This document shows positions 14,260 to 24,440 of a stretch of DNA of 64,000 nt, piece after piece. The notes beneath the pieces were generated by a model that saw nothing but the letters and a program-made list of their open reading frames with translations, did not search any database and was not told the DNA's origin. The stretch comes from Kalaharituber pfeilii (lineage: Eukaryota; Ascomycota; Pezizomycetes; Pezizales; Pezizaceae). The translations under genes and the position numbers were made by a program. The stretch spans positions 744,001-808,000 of the forward strand of contig WHUZ01000019.1 of assembly GCA_015179045.1 (NCBI GenBank), given 5' to 3'. Within the stretch, counting starts at the first letter, position 1; each line of letters starts with the position of its first letter.

Positions 14260-15350
14260 CCATTTTTGTTTCATGATCACTTTTTGCTTTTTGTAGAATG
14301 GGATACATTTTTATGAATATTTGCTTTCAGGGTTCAATTATGATTTTTTTATGGGGACTAAAAAGGTTACGGAGGATCAAGGACTGGAAATAACTTTGTG
14401 TTTCATTATTTAAGCTTCATCGTGATATGTTTCTTGTATTTTTTTTCCTCCTTATTTCTCTCGTAAGACATGAGAAACCATGAGGAAAGGTGGGGTTATG
14501 GTGGGGGATAGAATAGGATAGGATGGGATAGGATATGAGAGTCGTGAATATAATAATCATGACTTGGTATTTTTCTTTGACAAGCTGGGGGAGGTGAGGA
14601 TTGGGGGAGGTGAGGAATGTGTGAACCTATATTTGATGCCAAACCAAATAAAACAAAGAAATCAAAGGATAAGTGTATAATATTTTTTCAAGTAATATTC
14701 CCTTATACGCACTACTGGCTAGTAAGTAGTTGGGTACGTACATATTTGGCCATACAAAAAACAATTCCATGTTTAAAGGGGTACAATAACATCATAATCG
14801 CATAAATCATTGGACTTGAGAAAAGAAAAAAAAAAAAAAGACCGAATGTTTTTGTTCTGTTCAAGGCTTGACGCAGGAAACTTTTGAGGGTAATGATTTT
14901 TTTTCTTCCACTAGTCAGTATTATCAGGATTTGAAAGAAATATCACAGAGTATGAGCCCCCTACCGGATGCCAATATAATAAAAATTCTAGACATAATTT
15001 ACAAAGTTATCTAACTCTTGAAAATGTGTGATGTGAGGGTAATACCTCATTCCGTCAAATCTGGATTTGTCAAGGAGAGTGTGCCGAAAGGAGGGGGAGA
15101 AAAAAAGGCTACTTACAGCATGTATATATCTCGACAACTACACAACTGATATGTTGCTATTCGCTAAATGGCCAGTGCGTGGAGATTGATTTTGTTTTTG
15201 CTAAATAATACTCTATCATTTAAGACTTCAGGCATTTCGCTCTTGAAAGTTCATTTCAAACTCCTGTTCTATGCCATACCCCCTGTGACATTAAGCCTGT
15301 CGTGGATGGCATTAATTTTGGGGCATTTCAAGGTGAGTCCAACATGGCAT
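13976..15350. other. Intergenic region with long poly(T) and AT-rich runs
   Basis: No gene recognised. It contains a T30 homopolymer at 14230-14259, a short GATAGGAT-like repeat at about 14508-14535 and an A-rich stretch at 14821-14840. The first few hundred bases are probably the 3' UTR of the ADAM gene. An open frame at 15168-15524 (+) is the antisense shadow of the pseudogene that follows. Confidence 0.5.
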
Positions 15351-15358
15351 GATAATTA

Positions 15359-15830
15359 TCAACAGCGCCACCTTTCAATCTCCCAGAACCCATCAATTTT
15401 CTCCACTATTGACCCTGGCAACGGCGTTACCTCCTTCAACAATTTGAGTGTCTGCTCAAACTACTCCATTCTCGACACCCCAAAACTTATAGCATCCCCT
15501 TTCGCCCCATACAATACACTATGAAACAGCTCCCACCTATACGCCAACTCAAACTTTGGGATGCCAGATTCAGTTGAGATCTTGTTCCACTCCCCCAGTG
15601 CTTGGAGATACTCCGGTTTATTGAAGCTGGTGTTGTATATTTTTCCCAAGGCTACATCAGGATTCAATCGGCCGCCCGGCTCTGAAAGTCAGGCTTGAAG
15701 TTGGTCGGGGGTCATGAGGAGGAGGCCGCCGGTGATAAGGGGGTAGACAGTGAATGACATGTTGAGGCGGCGTAGGGTAGGGAAGATTTCGGTCTCTACT
15801 CGGTCCCTGGCGACGGACGCTCCGGATGCT
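15359..15830 (-). pseudogene. Aldo-keto reductase (AKR7-like) pseudogene, 5' truncated
   Basis: Read on the minus strand, one frame resembles the C-terminal half of aflatoxin-aldehyde-reductase-type AKRs: VETEIFPTLRRLNMSF, then ITGGLL, then PDVALGKIYN, EYLQALGEWNKIS, ELAYRW, GAKGDAISFGVS and FEQTLKLLKEV. The frame is interrupted by TGA at 15689-15691 and TAG at 15461-15463, both in phase with the final TGA at 15359-15361. TAG sits where the family usually has Gln, so CAG to TAG is likely; the TGA could be CGA to TGA. The N-terminal half, with the catalytic Asp/Tyr/Lys region, was not found upstream. It is therefore non-functional. C-to-T stops fit RIP of a former duplicate, though ordinary decay is also possible. 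Confidence 0.8.
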
Positions 15831-17000
15831 TCACTGCCGGGCTAGGATCCCATGACAAGGAGACCAGCCGTGCCGCAGCCTCGTTTGGACAAACCTCTCT
15901 TCGACATTGCCAATTAGAGAAGGTATGCTGGAACAACATCGCAGTATGTCTGTAAGTCGCTCTCGCGATATGCGCAAGAATAAAGAGCCGGTGTCAAGAC
16001 CATCGTCGAACTGTCTCAGTTCGGACGCCGAGTTCGCACTGGGGAGCAGATCGAGGAACGCGTAGAGGTGATTTATCAAGTCGATGGGGACATAGTAAGG
16101 CCGCGTGAATGCATAACCAGTGGACTCTCATCGATACTAGCATGTCATCGGGCTGCCGAACCCATATTCTCATATTGTCTAGAGCAGAAATTGAGAGAGG
16201 GTAAAAGGTTGTACTTGCCTTGGTGGATGGCGGCCCGAAATTGAGTGGACTTCCGCCGAATATATTCACTCAACCCGCACCGCTTGTGTGCCTCTTACAG
16301 CTGTCTTTTGACACCTCTCTGTGCTGCATGGTGTCATCCAGTGCGTGTAAAGCTGCATGATGCGTAAGTGGATCGTAATTCTGCATCAAGAATCTATTCT
16401 CTATCGATAAGCAATGCCTGCTAGGCCCAGTCCGTAAGAATACTGTACACGACTATGATAAGCAGAAAAACTTAATATACCTTACATTTATACATTTTAT
16501 CAAAATATTTATAGGGCCGTAGCCTTATGTCAAAATTATTCTTATGCATGTCGCACATGCTTGCATGCTGTTTCACGATTGAAGTATCTATTTTCTCTTC
16601 AGTAGCAGCGGAATTTGTAGTTTCTCACATCAGCGATTGCTTTACTCTGAGTTATGGTCTTTTCTTTCTACCCCTCTGCTTGATTTCGCTCGTCTGTCCG
16701 CTAGAAGTATTATTATATTGACTATACCTTTATTTTGTATCCGCACCATGAATTAAAAATAAAAATCCATATTCTTGACACCCTTCCCCTGCCTGACCCC
16801 GATCCACCTCACCACCTCTTCCCCTCCACCTAAATCCTGCTATAAATTGATTTAGGGCCTTAAAATTTGTATTTCAAATACTTCGATTTGCTTACTATCT
16901 CTTTCTCTCTGTTTGTATAAGATATATTCACAGTCGCCGTGTCCTCACAGAAATCTTACAGATACTATAAAGCTTCCTTCTTCTCCCCTCGTCCCATTAT
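15831..17000. other. No gene recognised
   Basis: Two overlapping minus-strand frames (15831-16079 and 15994-16269) lie just upstream of the reductase pseudogene but match nothing I know. They may include scrambled 5' sequence of that gene. From about 16430 the sequence becomes AT-rich. A 64-codon hydrophobic frame at 16527-16721 (+) has no supporting features. Confidence 0.4.
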
Positions 17001-18029
17001 CTAACTCTCCACTGCATTCGCCCTCACCCCAACAATCCTCCCAATCTTCCCCTCCTGCTCCTCCCCCTCTCCCTCTTCCTCCTCCTTCTGTTCAACTCCC
17101 AACACAAAATACTCCACCCGCGCGCCGCTACCCTCGACCCTTAACACCGTCACTCCTGCTTCCCCGCCCTGAACGCTTTCCCCGACAGCTTTCACAACAC
17201 TCTTATAGTCACCTCTAGGATCCCACTCCTTCGTGCTCATTTCCACAATAATCTCCGGGGCGTCGCTGTTAACCTCCAGATTTTCAATACCAAGGAACCG
17301 TGCAACTGATTGCTTGATCCCGCCGGGTAGGAGGGGGAAGGTGACGGGGATGAAGGGCTCGTCGACATCAGAGACGTAGTAGGGGGTTTCTGGGTGCGCG
17401 ATGAGCGTGTGGATGGGTTGGGGAGGGTGCGGGTCCGCAGGAGGGGAGGTGATCGAGCGGAGGTGGGACGGAGTGGAGAAGGTGCCGGAGGCGCCTCCGG
17501 CAGAGGGGGAAAGTGGGGCTGAGTACGATTGGTTGGCGCGATTGAGGAAGGCGGTGTAGGGGTCCTCTGGGGGGGGGACGGAGGCGGAGTTGGAGTTGGC
17601 CATGGAGAGGAGAGAAGTGCTGGTGAAAGCGCGGGTGGTGTTGATACTAGTAGTGATGGCAGTGGATGCTATTGTACTGTGGAGCGGGGTTTGCGGGATG
17701 GTTAGATGGTGGCGATGGTGATGGTAGTGCTGGTAGTGTTGCTGGGGTTGCATTAAGACATTTCCGTTTCTGATGATGCCATTGCCGTTGCCTTTGCCGT
17801 CGCCAACCGCCGCCAATGACGATCCCGGATCTCTGTCAAACGCTGCGAACAACCTAGAAGAAGGAACAATAGCCACTCCTGAACGGTGCAAAAATCGCGG
17901 CCGGGCTGCTGGTGCTGCAACGTCAACAACTGTGGGTGCTGTATGTGTTGCTGTTTGTAGTGGCGGTATAAGTATCCTCGTCCTCCTTGTCCTTAATGAT
18001 GCAGACCCGGACCTGACATACCTGATCAT
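17001..18029 (-). CDS. Probable mitochondrial protein of unknown function
   Basis: Intron-less frame of 342 codons from the first ATG (18029); the open frame extends upstream only through non-ATG codons. The N-terminus is rich in Arg, Ser and Thr with almost no acidic residues (MIRYVRSGSASLRTRRTR), as in a mitochondrial presequence. Next come a His-rich low-complexity stretch (QHYQHYHHHRHH), a linker, and a compact C-terminal region of about 120 residues. That region includes VTFPLLPGGIKQSVARFLGI, EMSTKEWDPRGDYKSVVKAV and a final VGVRANAVES. The C-terminal part resembles a conserved but unnamed fungal family as I remember it; I cannot assign a function. An acidic insert (EQKEEEEGEGEEQEG) interrupts the last strands. 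Coding is supported by length, composition and domain-like order. Confidence 0.7.
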   Translation of the reverse strand: MIRYVRSGSASLRTRRTRILIPPLQTATHTAPTVVDVAAPAARPRFLHRSGVAIVPSSRLFAAFDRDPGSSLAAVGDGKGNGNGIIRNGNVLMQPQQHYQHYHHHRHHLTIPQTPLHSTIASTAITTSINTTRAFTSTSLLSMANSNSASVPPPEDPYTAFLNRANQSYSAPLSPSAGGASGTFSTPSHLRSITSPPADPHPPQPIHTLIAHPETPYYVSDVDEPFIPVTFPLLPGGIKQSVARFLGIENLEVNSDAPEIIVEMSTKEWDPRGDYKSVVKAVGESVQGGEAGVTVLRVEGSGARVEYFVLGVEQKEEEEGEGEEQEGKIGRIVGVRANAVES

Positions 18030-19741
18030 GGTAGCTTTGCTTGCTTCGCATCCATGGAATTGTGTGAGTTGAGGAGGAGGAAGTGGCAAGTAATTAACCA
18101 CAAGCTCCTCCAAACTTGTAAAATGACGTATGACGTGACGTCGTGCCTGAAGTTTCGCGCCCACCCAATCGTTTTACCTAAGCATCGCTGCTCCTTACTT
18201 ATCTTTCATCTTCATCTGATAATCAGTCCCTAGGAATCTTGGCACAGGACTCGGTAAATCATGCATTCCCCACATCACATCACAATTTACAGACGTCATC
18301 ACAGCCAACTTTATTCATCAAACAGATCCTCCACGTCACCACAAAACTTCCAGATACGCTTGGCTCTCTCTCTTGCCCTGCTGGATTGGGATTGGGGCAG
18401 ACGGGGACGGATACAAAATCTAAGTGTGGGAAAAGAATGGATGGGGTATGGTGATGGTGGCTAAGCTACCAAACGTTTTGGTAGTATGGCTAGGTAGGTT
18501 GTGGCTGTGTGGGAAGAGTAGATGGATAGAAGGATGGATGGATGGAGGAATCAACGCTGAGGAAGCAGACATCCAAGAACAAACAACCAGGTCCGGAGCC
18601 AGTGAAAGTCACCAATATCGTCTCCCCACCTGCAACCAACACACAAGACCAAAAACCGTAATCTCCACATTACATCACCGAAGCTTTATTCTCAAATCCA
18701 AAAAGAGCCCAACTGTGAAAAGAATCGCACAAACCACGACATACATTTATGTTATTGTCCAAAACTTGTACATACTTCGTAGTAGATCCCGTGACTTTAA
18801 CTGATTCAATTTCCTTCAGTTCTTACATAAATCTTTCAACTCCTATAAACCCGCCATAAAAAACATAAACAATAACACAAAAAAAAAGGCACGTTACGTA
18901 TACCGTTGTATAGAATACTCCCCTTATTTCTTCCATTATTTTGCCTTCTACTTTCTCCGCATGGTAACTCCATCCCTGCCTCCTCCTTTCCTTTCCTTTC
19001 TTTATGTTCACAAATTGGTTCCCCTTCTCCTTGCCTTCCATGTTTTATGTATAACAAGAGCATATATAGTATCTGTAAGGAATAACTTCCAGCCCGGCGT
19101 CTCCGTTCTTTCGTCAAGGTTTAAGGTAAGTTAGTCCATACTCAGATCCGTCACAAAGTTACAGAACTGTGAGAACAAGCAAACAGAAAAAAAGCACGAC
19201 TCAACACCTGAAAATTGCAAAAAAGTATACCCATGGACAAAAAATCCTAGAACAAAAAAGACAACGCAGAGGAAAAAAACCCTAGAAAATACATACTATG
19301 AAACAAAGAATAAGAAAGCAGGAAAAAAGAAAAAAAAAGTGGAATTATTCACTGTTAAACAAAACAGTAAAGTGGCAACTAAAATGATGAATGGATGATG
19401 GTAAAAAGGACTATGAGAAATAAGATGAACGATGATAAACAATGATAATATAACGTGGATATTTTTCTCAGTTCACCAACTAACAAACCAAACAACGCAA
19501 ATGAAGATTCTTTTTCGCGCGCCACAATCCAGACGATAGATAAAACGATAAACGTTGGATAAATAAATAAATAAATAAGATATAGTATGATGGGACACAG
19601 AAGGGGAACAAAGTGGCTGCAGCAGTGTGCAAGACGTCCCGCGTCACAATGTTGAGGGTCGGATAGATGGGTGGATCGATGCAGCAGGGATAAATTATTC
19701 CAATGCTCATTTATTCAAACATGCTCGGTTTTATATTCCTG
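18030..19741. other. Intergenic region, no gene seen
   Basis: It lies upstream of the putative mitochondrial protein and downstream of the WD40 gene (both minus strand). It holds a (GGAT)n patch at about 18522-18547, several A-rich stretches between 19150 and 19480, and a short (AATA)n run at 19558-19577. The open frames are short and of low-complexity composition. Confidence 0.5.
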
Positions 19742-22249
19742 CTACCGTACTGCTGGTTTTTCAATATTTCCATTGATATTTGGGTGGTCTCCAACTTGCG
19801 TGCCATTCGGTAAGATAGGCTCCGTGATGTAGGTCTCTATGGTAGCTCCAGAAAAGGCAGTTTCGGCGGTTGAGCCGTTGTCACTGACAGCTGGGAGCGC
19901 CGGAGAAATCTGCCGTGGTGTCGGGCTCTTGGGTTTTATCGGGACCAAAATACACTAGATCAGTGGTAAGTGAAACATTCTATGAAGGCATATCTGTCAG
20001 GAAAGGTGAAATACCCCAATCCCACCCATGGCGATGGCAACCATATTCCCCCTCTTTTCCCAACTTAGATCCAAGAAGTCAAAAGTGTCTAGACCACCCG
20101 TCCCACTATCTGTATCCCCATCTACATCATGGTCATTCATTCCACCCATTTCCACATCTCCATTACTCTGCTTCACCGGCTTCGAGTCGCCAGTTCCGTT
20201 GACCTCTCCATTCAACATTGCCACATCCTGCTCTTTACTAGCATCGTACACATAAGCCAAAAATGCATCCTCTGCCCTCCAGACATACAATTTCTTATAG
20301 AAACCTGAGGCAAGATATCTTCCATCCGGGCTAAATGAAATCTTGATTATGCTCGAGTCATGTAACGACAATTCGTGGAAAAGTGTTAGAGGCGCTGAAT
20401 CAGCCAGAGCAATATCATACACCCACAACCTGACTGTAGTGTCTTGACCGCTGCTAGACGCCAATATACGCCGTGACACTTGCGAGTTCTGCTCCGGCGT
20501 TGTTGAATACGTCGAATGTTTTAACTGGCGAGGTTGCCATACTAACTGTGATAGTGCGGATCCATGTGCTTGCACTACATGATCGGGTGACGTTCTGGAA
20601 CGTCCCCAAATCTGCAGCCATTCAGTAACCCATCCACATACGATCAGAAACAGGATGGAAAATTCTAGCAGATGTATAACGTACCGCAATCCTCCCCTTT
20701 GTATCACCTGATGCAAGTCGATTTCCTAGGTCGTCCCAAGCCAGGCAAGGTAACCCCACAGATTCTTCCCCCTCAAATTTTGATATGACTTCCCCAGATG
20801 CGGCTGTATACACAACAATCTTCCCCTCTGCGGCGGCGGCAAATGCTTCTTCCCCAAGCCATACCATATCGAGGACCTCCAACTTCTTTTCGTATGACTG
20901 AAGCAATTCGCATGTTCTTACGTCCCACGCTAGCAATCCGCCATCAATGTATAATGACAATAGTATTGTTGACGACTTGTTCCATTTCAATGTCATAATC
21001 GGGCAGCATTTCAACGACAATGTGCCAATTATCGAGCCTGCTGAAGTCCATAGCTTGATAGACCCATCAAACGTCCCAGTAGCCACAATAGTACCTTCAC
21101 TGGACCACTGGATGGCTGTAACCTGCTGACTTTTCACCAGTGCTGAGGTGTGGTCCAATGATATATGTTTCGGTGTTGTACCTAGTTCTAGTCCGTCTGG
21201 TATCGACCATATTTTGCCAAATGATGTTTGAGGGCCTGTAGCTAGCTTTCCTGACTCGACTGGACTCCAAGCAACTGTGTTGACTTTATGGTCACCTGGT
21301 AAAACAAGAGTTTCCGATGCGTCAATCTCAGAGACAGTCTCGACCTGAATCCCAATACTACAGCCATTTGTTATTGGTCGAATTTCCTCAATAGGTGGCG
21401 ATGGTCCCGGCGCCCTGTCAATCATAGCCTTGTCTCCTTCTATCCCATCTGGCCGTTCGGCTGCAGTGGATGCAGCAGGTGTTGGTGGTGCCGCGGTTTT
21501 CCTCCTTTTCTTCTTATCTGGCACCCCTGATTTCTCGCCTCCGCTTAAGACACCATTTACTCCTTCCTCCCCACGGCCGTGTTTTCGTGAATTAGCGGTA
21601 GATGGAGCATGGTTCAGGGTTGCAGTAGCAACTGACGCTTGCTCATCATCCTCCTCTTCGTCAACGTCGGCATTTCCATTCCCAGCCCCCGCACCTGGTA
21701 TTTGTTTTGTTTGAGGTGGTATCGCTGGAAAAAATGGCTCTATGTCTTCCGTTAATTCTTTTCTTGTGCCATCCTGTATCCTCGGGAGTTCGTCAATTAG
21801 CTTGTTTGCCTCCAATTGATAAAGCGGCGATGCGGCATTTCGTGAACGCGCCTTGTTAATCTGCAATTCGAGCTCCCGATACTGTAGGCCTCGTTGGATT
21901 AAAGATATCAAGCTACCAGGCCTTATTTTATGTCCATAAAATTCGTGAAAAGTTTCCGCTTTTGTTTCGTGTTGGAATGCATATATGGAGTATGTGTAAC
22001 CTTCATCAATCTGTCAGCAACAACATCAAAATACATCACCTGTTTTTCAATCAAGAACAGTTTTCAGGAGAGCTTTACACGAACCGCATTCTTGAAGGTA
22101 TCTGTGATATTACACGATTCTGAGTCAATGGCATTTTCCACATTGTACAGTTTGAATGTGCGGGTAATTGTCCAATCACAGAAGAAAGGGGAAGGAACAT
22201 ACCTCCATATCAGGTAGTTGACCTGGTCAGATGTTAATATAGTTGCCAT
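19742..22249 (-). CDS. LisH/WD40 corepressor subunit, TBL1/Sif2-like, 4 exons
   Basis: Minus-strand exons 22249-22199, 22010-20685, 20611-20015 and 19954-19742 join in frame to about 728 codons. The N-terminus is a LisH motif (TSDQVNYLIWRY, then EGYTYSIYAFQHE) followed by SLISLIQRGLQYRELELQIN, the TBL1-type N-terminal block that mediates oligomerisation. A disordered acidic/basic linker (EEEDDEQ, KKKRRK nuclear-localisation-like) leads to a WD40 propeller with repeats such as VTAIQWSSEGTIVATGTFDG and SFSPDGRYLASGFYKKLYVW. Proteins of this class (yeast Sif2, metazoan TBL1X/TBL1XR1) are subunits of the Set3 or NCoR/SMRT deacetylase complexes, so a nuclear repressor role is inferred. The first intron (188 nt) uses an unusual GTTCCT donor, so exon 1 is the least certain part. 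One propeller blade carries a low-complexity insert (MNDHDVDGDTDSGTGG). Confidence 0.85.
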
Positions 22250-22800
22250 CGGGCATCAACTGATCCCAGATGGGCAGAAAAATATTATGGTGAGAAAAAG
22301 AAGTTCAGGTTGTGGTGCGTGCGTTGAGGGTTACAAGGAACAAGCAGCTTAGATTGAAAATGTTGTTAAGGCTAAAGGATGAGGTTTGCAGAAGTTTGAA
22401 GGTTTAGTCTTCGCGAAACACGGAAAGCGAGGGTAGTCAGAGCCGCAAGCGCGATTAGCGTAAGCAACAAAGTTAAGGTGTGCCTGAGTGAGTGTGGGTG
22501 TGTATGTGGGGAGTGGGGGGGGGTTGTATCGTTCAACAGCGGCGGGTAGTGTGCGATATCGATATGTCGGGTCTCAGCAGCGAACGGACAAAGGGGATGG
22601 GGGTGTCTGAAATGTGGGTGGGAAGGGGGGGGCGGGTTTGGGGGAAGCCGATTAGGAAGACCAGCTGTGTGCCTTCGTTTCGACCTAAGTGCTCCTTTTT
22701 ACCGGCTCACTTCGAGGGAGGCGTAGGATATAGAAAATGGGATGCTAAGCCAGAGGTTTATTGCAGCCGTGCCGAGCGAGCGAGTTAGGAATCGGAGTCC
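22250..22800. promoter_or_regulatory. Upstream region of the TBL1-like gene
   Basis: Sequence 5' of the minus-strand WD40 gene, with G-rich stretches (22505-22525 and 22620-22640). Open frames here do not resemble proteins. Promoter role is inferred from position only. Confidence 0.3.
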
Positions 22801-22802
22801 TT

Positions 22803-22975
22803 TGAATTTCTTTTTCTTTTCTTTTCTTTCTTTTCTTTTCTTCCTTTTTTCTTTTTTCTTTCTTTCTTTCTTTTTTTTTTTTTTTTTTTTTTTATTTATT
22901 TATTTATTTATTTTTATATTTTTTTTCCCCTTCTCCCTCTCTTGCCCAACTTTTATTTTATTTAAAGAATGGTTG
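22803..22975. repeat. Pyrimidine-rich microsatellite, (TTTTC)n - T(n) - (TTTA)n
   Basis: An uninterrupted T/C tract passes from TTTTC/TTTC units through a run of about 27 T to (TTTA)n and a T-rich tail. A poly-Phe open frame reported across it is an artefact of composition. Confidence 0.9.
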
Positions 22976-23149
22976 AAGTATCACAGGAGAGGTGGAATAA
23001 GCGATCGCAGGAGCTGGGGTCAATGATTGGGGGGGGATGGATCTGGCTGGAGTGGATTCGCTATGAGCAGAAAGGCCTTCTCGATACCTGCGTGTATGAG
23101 TACTCACGATGGCTTCTCGATGGACAAGACGGCGAGGGGGGTTAGAGTG

Positions 23150-24440
23150 TGACGGACGCAGCAAGACTGAAGAGGACCGTTGCAACGCCCCGGGTTCTGG
23201 AAGATTGCACAAAAAGCGGCGTTATGCGGGCTCGCCGTCGCAGCGTCAGTCAGTCACTGCTCCCGCCGCAGGCGACAGGTGACAGATGGGTCGTTTTGAA
23301 TGGGCAGGCGAGTCGGAGCGCCAGTGCCGTCACGGGTAGCGCTGGCGGGCCGGGCTTGTGCCTCGTAGCTGGCGCTGGCCGAGGGTGGGGGTCGCGGGGA
23401 GGCCTCTGGCGGGCGGGCGGGCGGGCGAGCTGGAGATCGATGCTGCTCAAGGAGCAGGTGCAGCGCAAGGTGGGCTCGGCGCGAGTCTCAGCAGCGGAGG
23501 TGCTGGGCGAGGGCCCGGGCAATGCTTTGCTGGCTTCGGTACTGGTCGAGTGCGCTCACTCGGGGATGCCGCGACGGGAGCAGGCGGACGGGTCTGGCAA
23601 GCACACAGCGGCGGCAGCGGCGGCAGCAGCAGCGGCAGCAGCAGCAGAGCAACCGTACGGCCCTTCTGTGTCTGGTTCCTGGCGTGCGTGCAAGAGAGCA
23701 GGGTGCCCACTGGGAGGGATGGGGCGTGACGGGCGACAGTATGGGCTACAGGACACAGGCACAGTACGGCAGCGGAGTCTCTGGGACGCAGCGATCAGTC
23801 GGGCAAAATGGCAGCACAGCACGCACCAAGCTAAGCGCTGGGGTGCTGCTCGGGGTACAGCCGGGCGGTGCGGGCGGTGCGGGCGGTGCGGGCGGTGCGC
23901 CGAGTCGACAATGGCAGACGCAGCAGCAGCAGCAGCTCGAAACCTGCTCGCACAACACAAGCCAGTACTGTACTCCGTACCGCGTACGGCGATGCTCTGC
24001 CCCACAGCCTGCCACCAGCCTGCTATGAGCCCAGCACCAGCGCCGAGCAGCAGGCTGCCGGCCGGGACCCCAGCTTCGCTCTCGCACGTAGAGTAGAGCA
24101 CCGCGCTGCCGCCTGCAGCGACGACTGGAAGGGCGTGACATGAGCATGGATGGCCGGGGCGTGGGCGTGGGCGTGGGCGTGGGCGTGGGCAGGCATCCCA
24201 CCCCCCTGCACCCCCCCCCCCCCCCCGGCCCTGCTTTGCTTGGAATCGAAGCGTGTGAGGTGCCCTCTCCGCTGCTCGATAACCAAGATCCCCCAAGCCT
24301 GGTCGCTAACAACTCGAAGCCAAGTGCGCACTACTGCGGACGCGCAGACGAACACGGCCTAGCCCAGCCCAGCACCTGCCTCAACCGTCTGCCCACCCAC
24401 CTGCCACCGCCTGCCACCGCCTGCCACCCGTCCTAGGCCA
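23150..24440. repeat. GC-rich island with several short tandem repeats
   Basis: About 1.3 kb of very GC-rich DNA. It contains a CAG/CGG triplet run (23606-23647), a 9-bp GCGGGCGGT repeat of about four units (23861-23900), a GGGCGT hexamer run (about 24157-24190) and a poly(C) tract (about 24208-24226). Open frames of 246-315 codons overlap on opposite strands, as expected when GC content makes stops rare. None has a recognisable domain. Confidence 0.7.

Noticed and set aside
15168..15524. Plus-strand 118-codon frame
   Set aside because: Antisense shadow of the aldo-keto reductase pseudogene, whose minus-strand reading has clear family motifs.
22742..23026. Phe-rich 94-codon frame
   Set aside because: Encoded by the T-rich microsatellite; similar Phe/Tyr/Ile-rich frames at 41460-42084 and 48762 are rejected for the same reason.
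23149..24312. Frames of 168-315 codons on both strands in the GC island
   Set aside because: They overlap on opposite strands, consist of Ala/Arg/Gly/Pro-rich text from tandem repeats and contain no domain; stop codons are simply rare in such GC-rich DNA.
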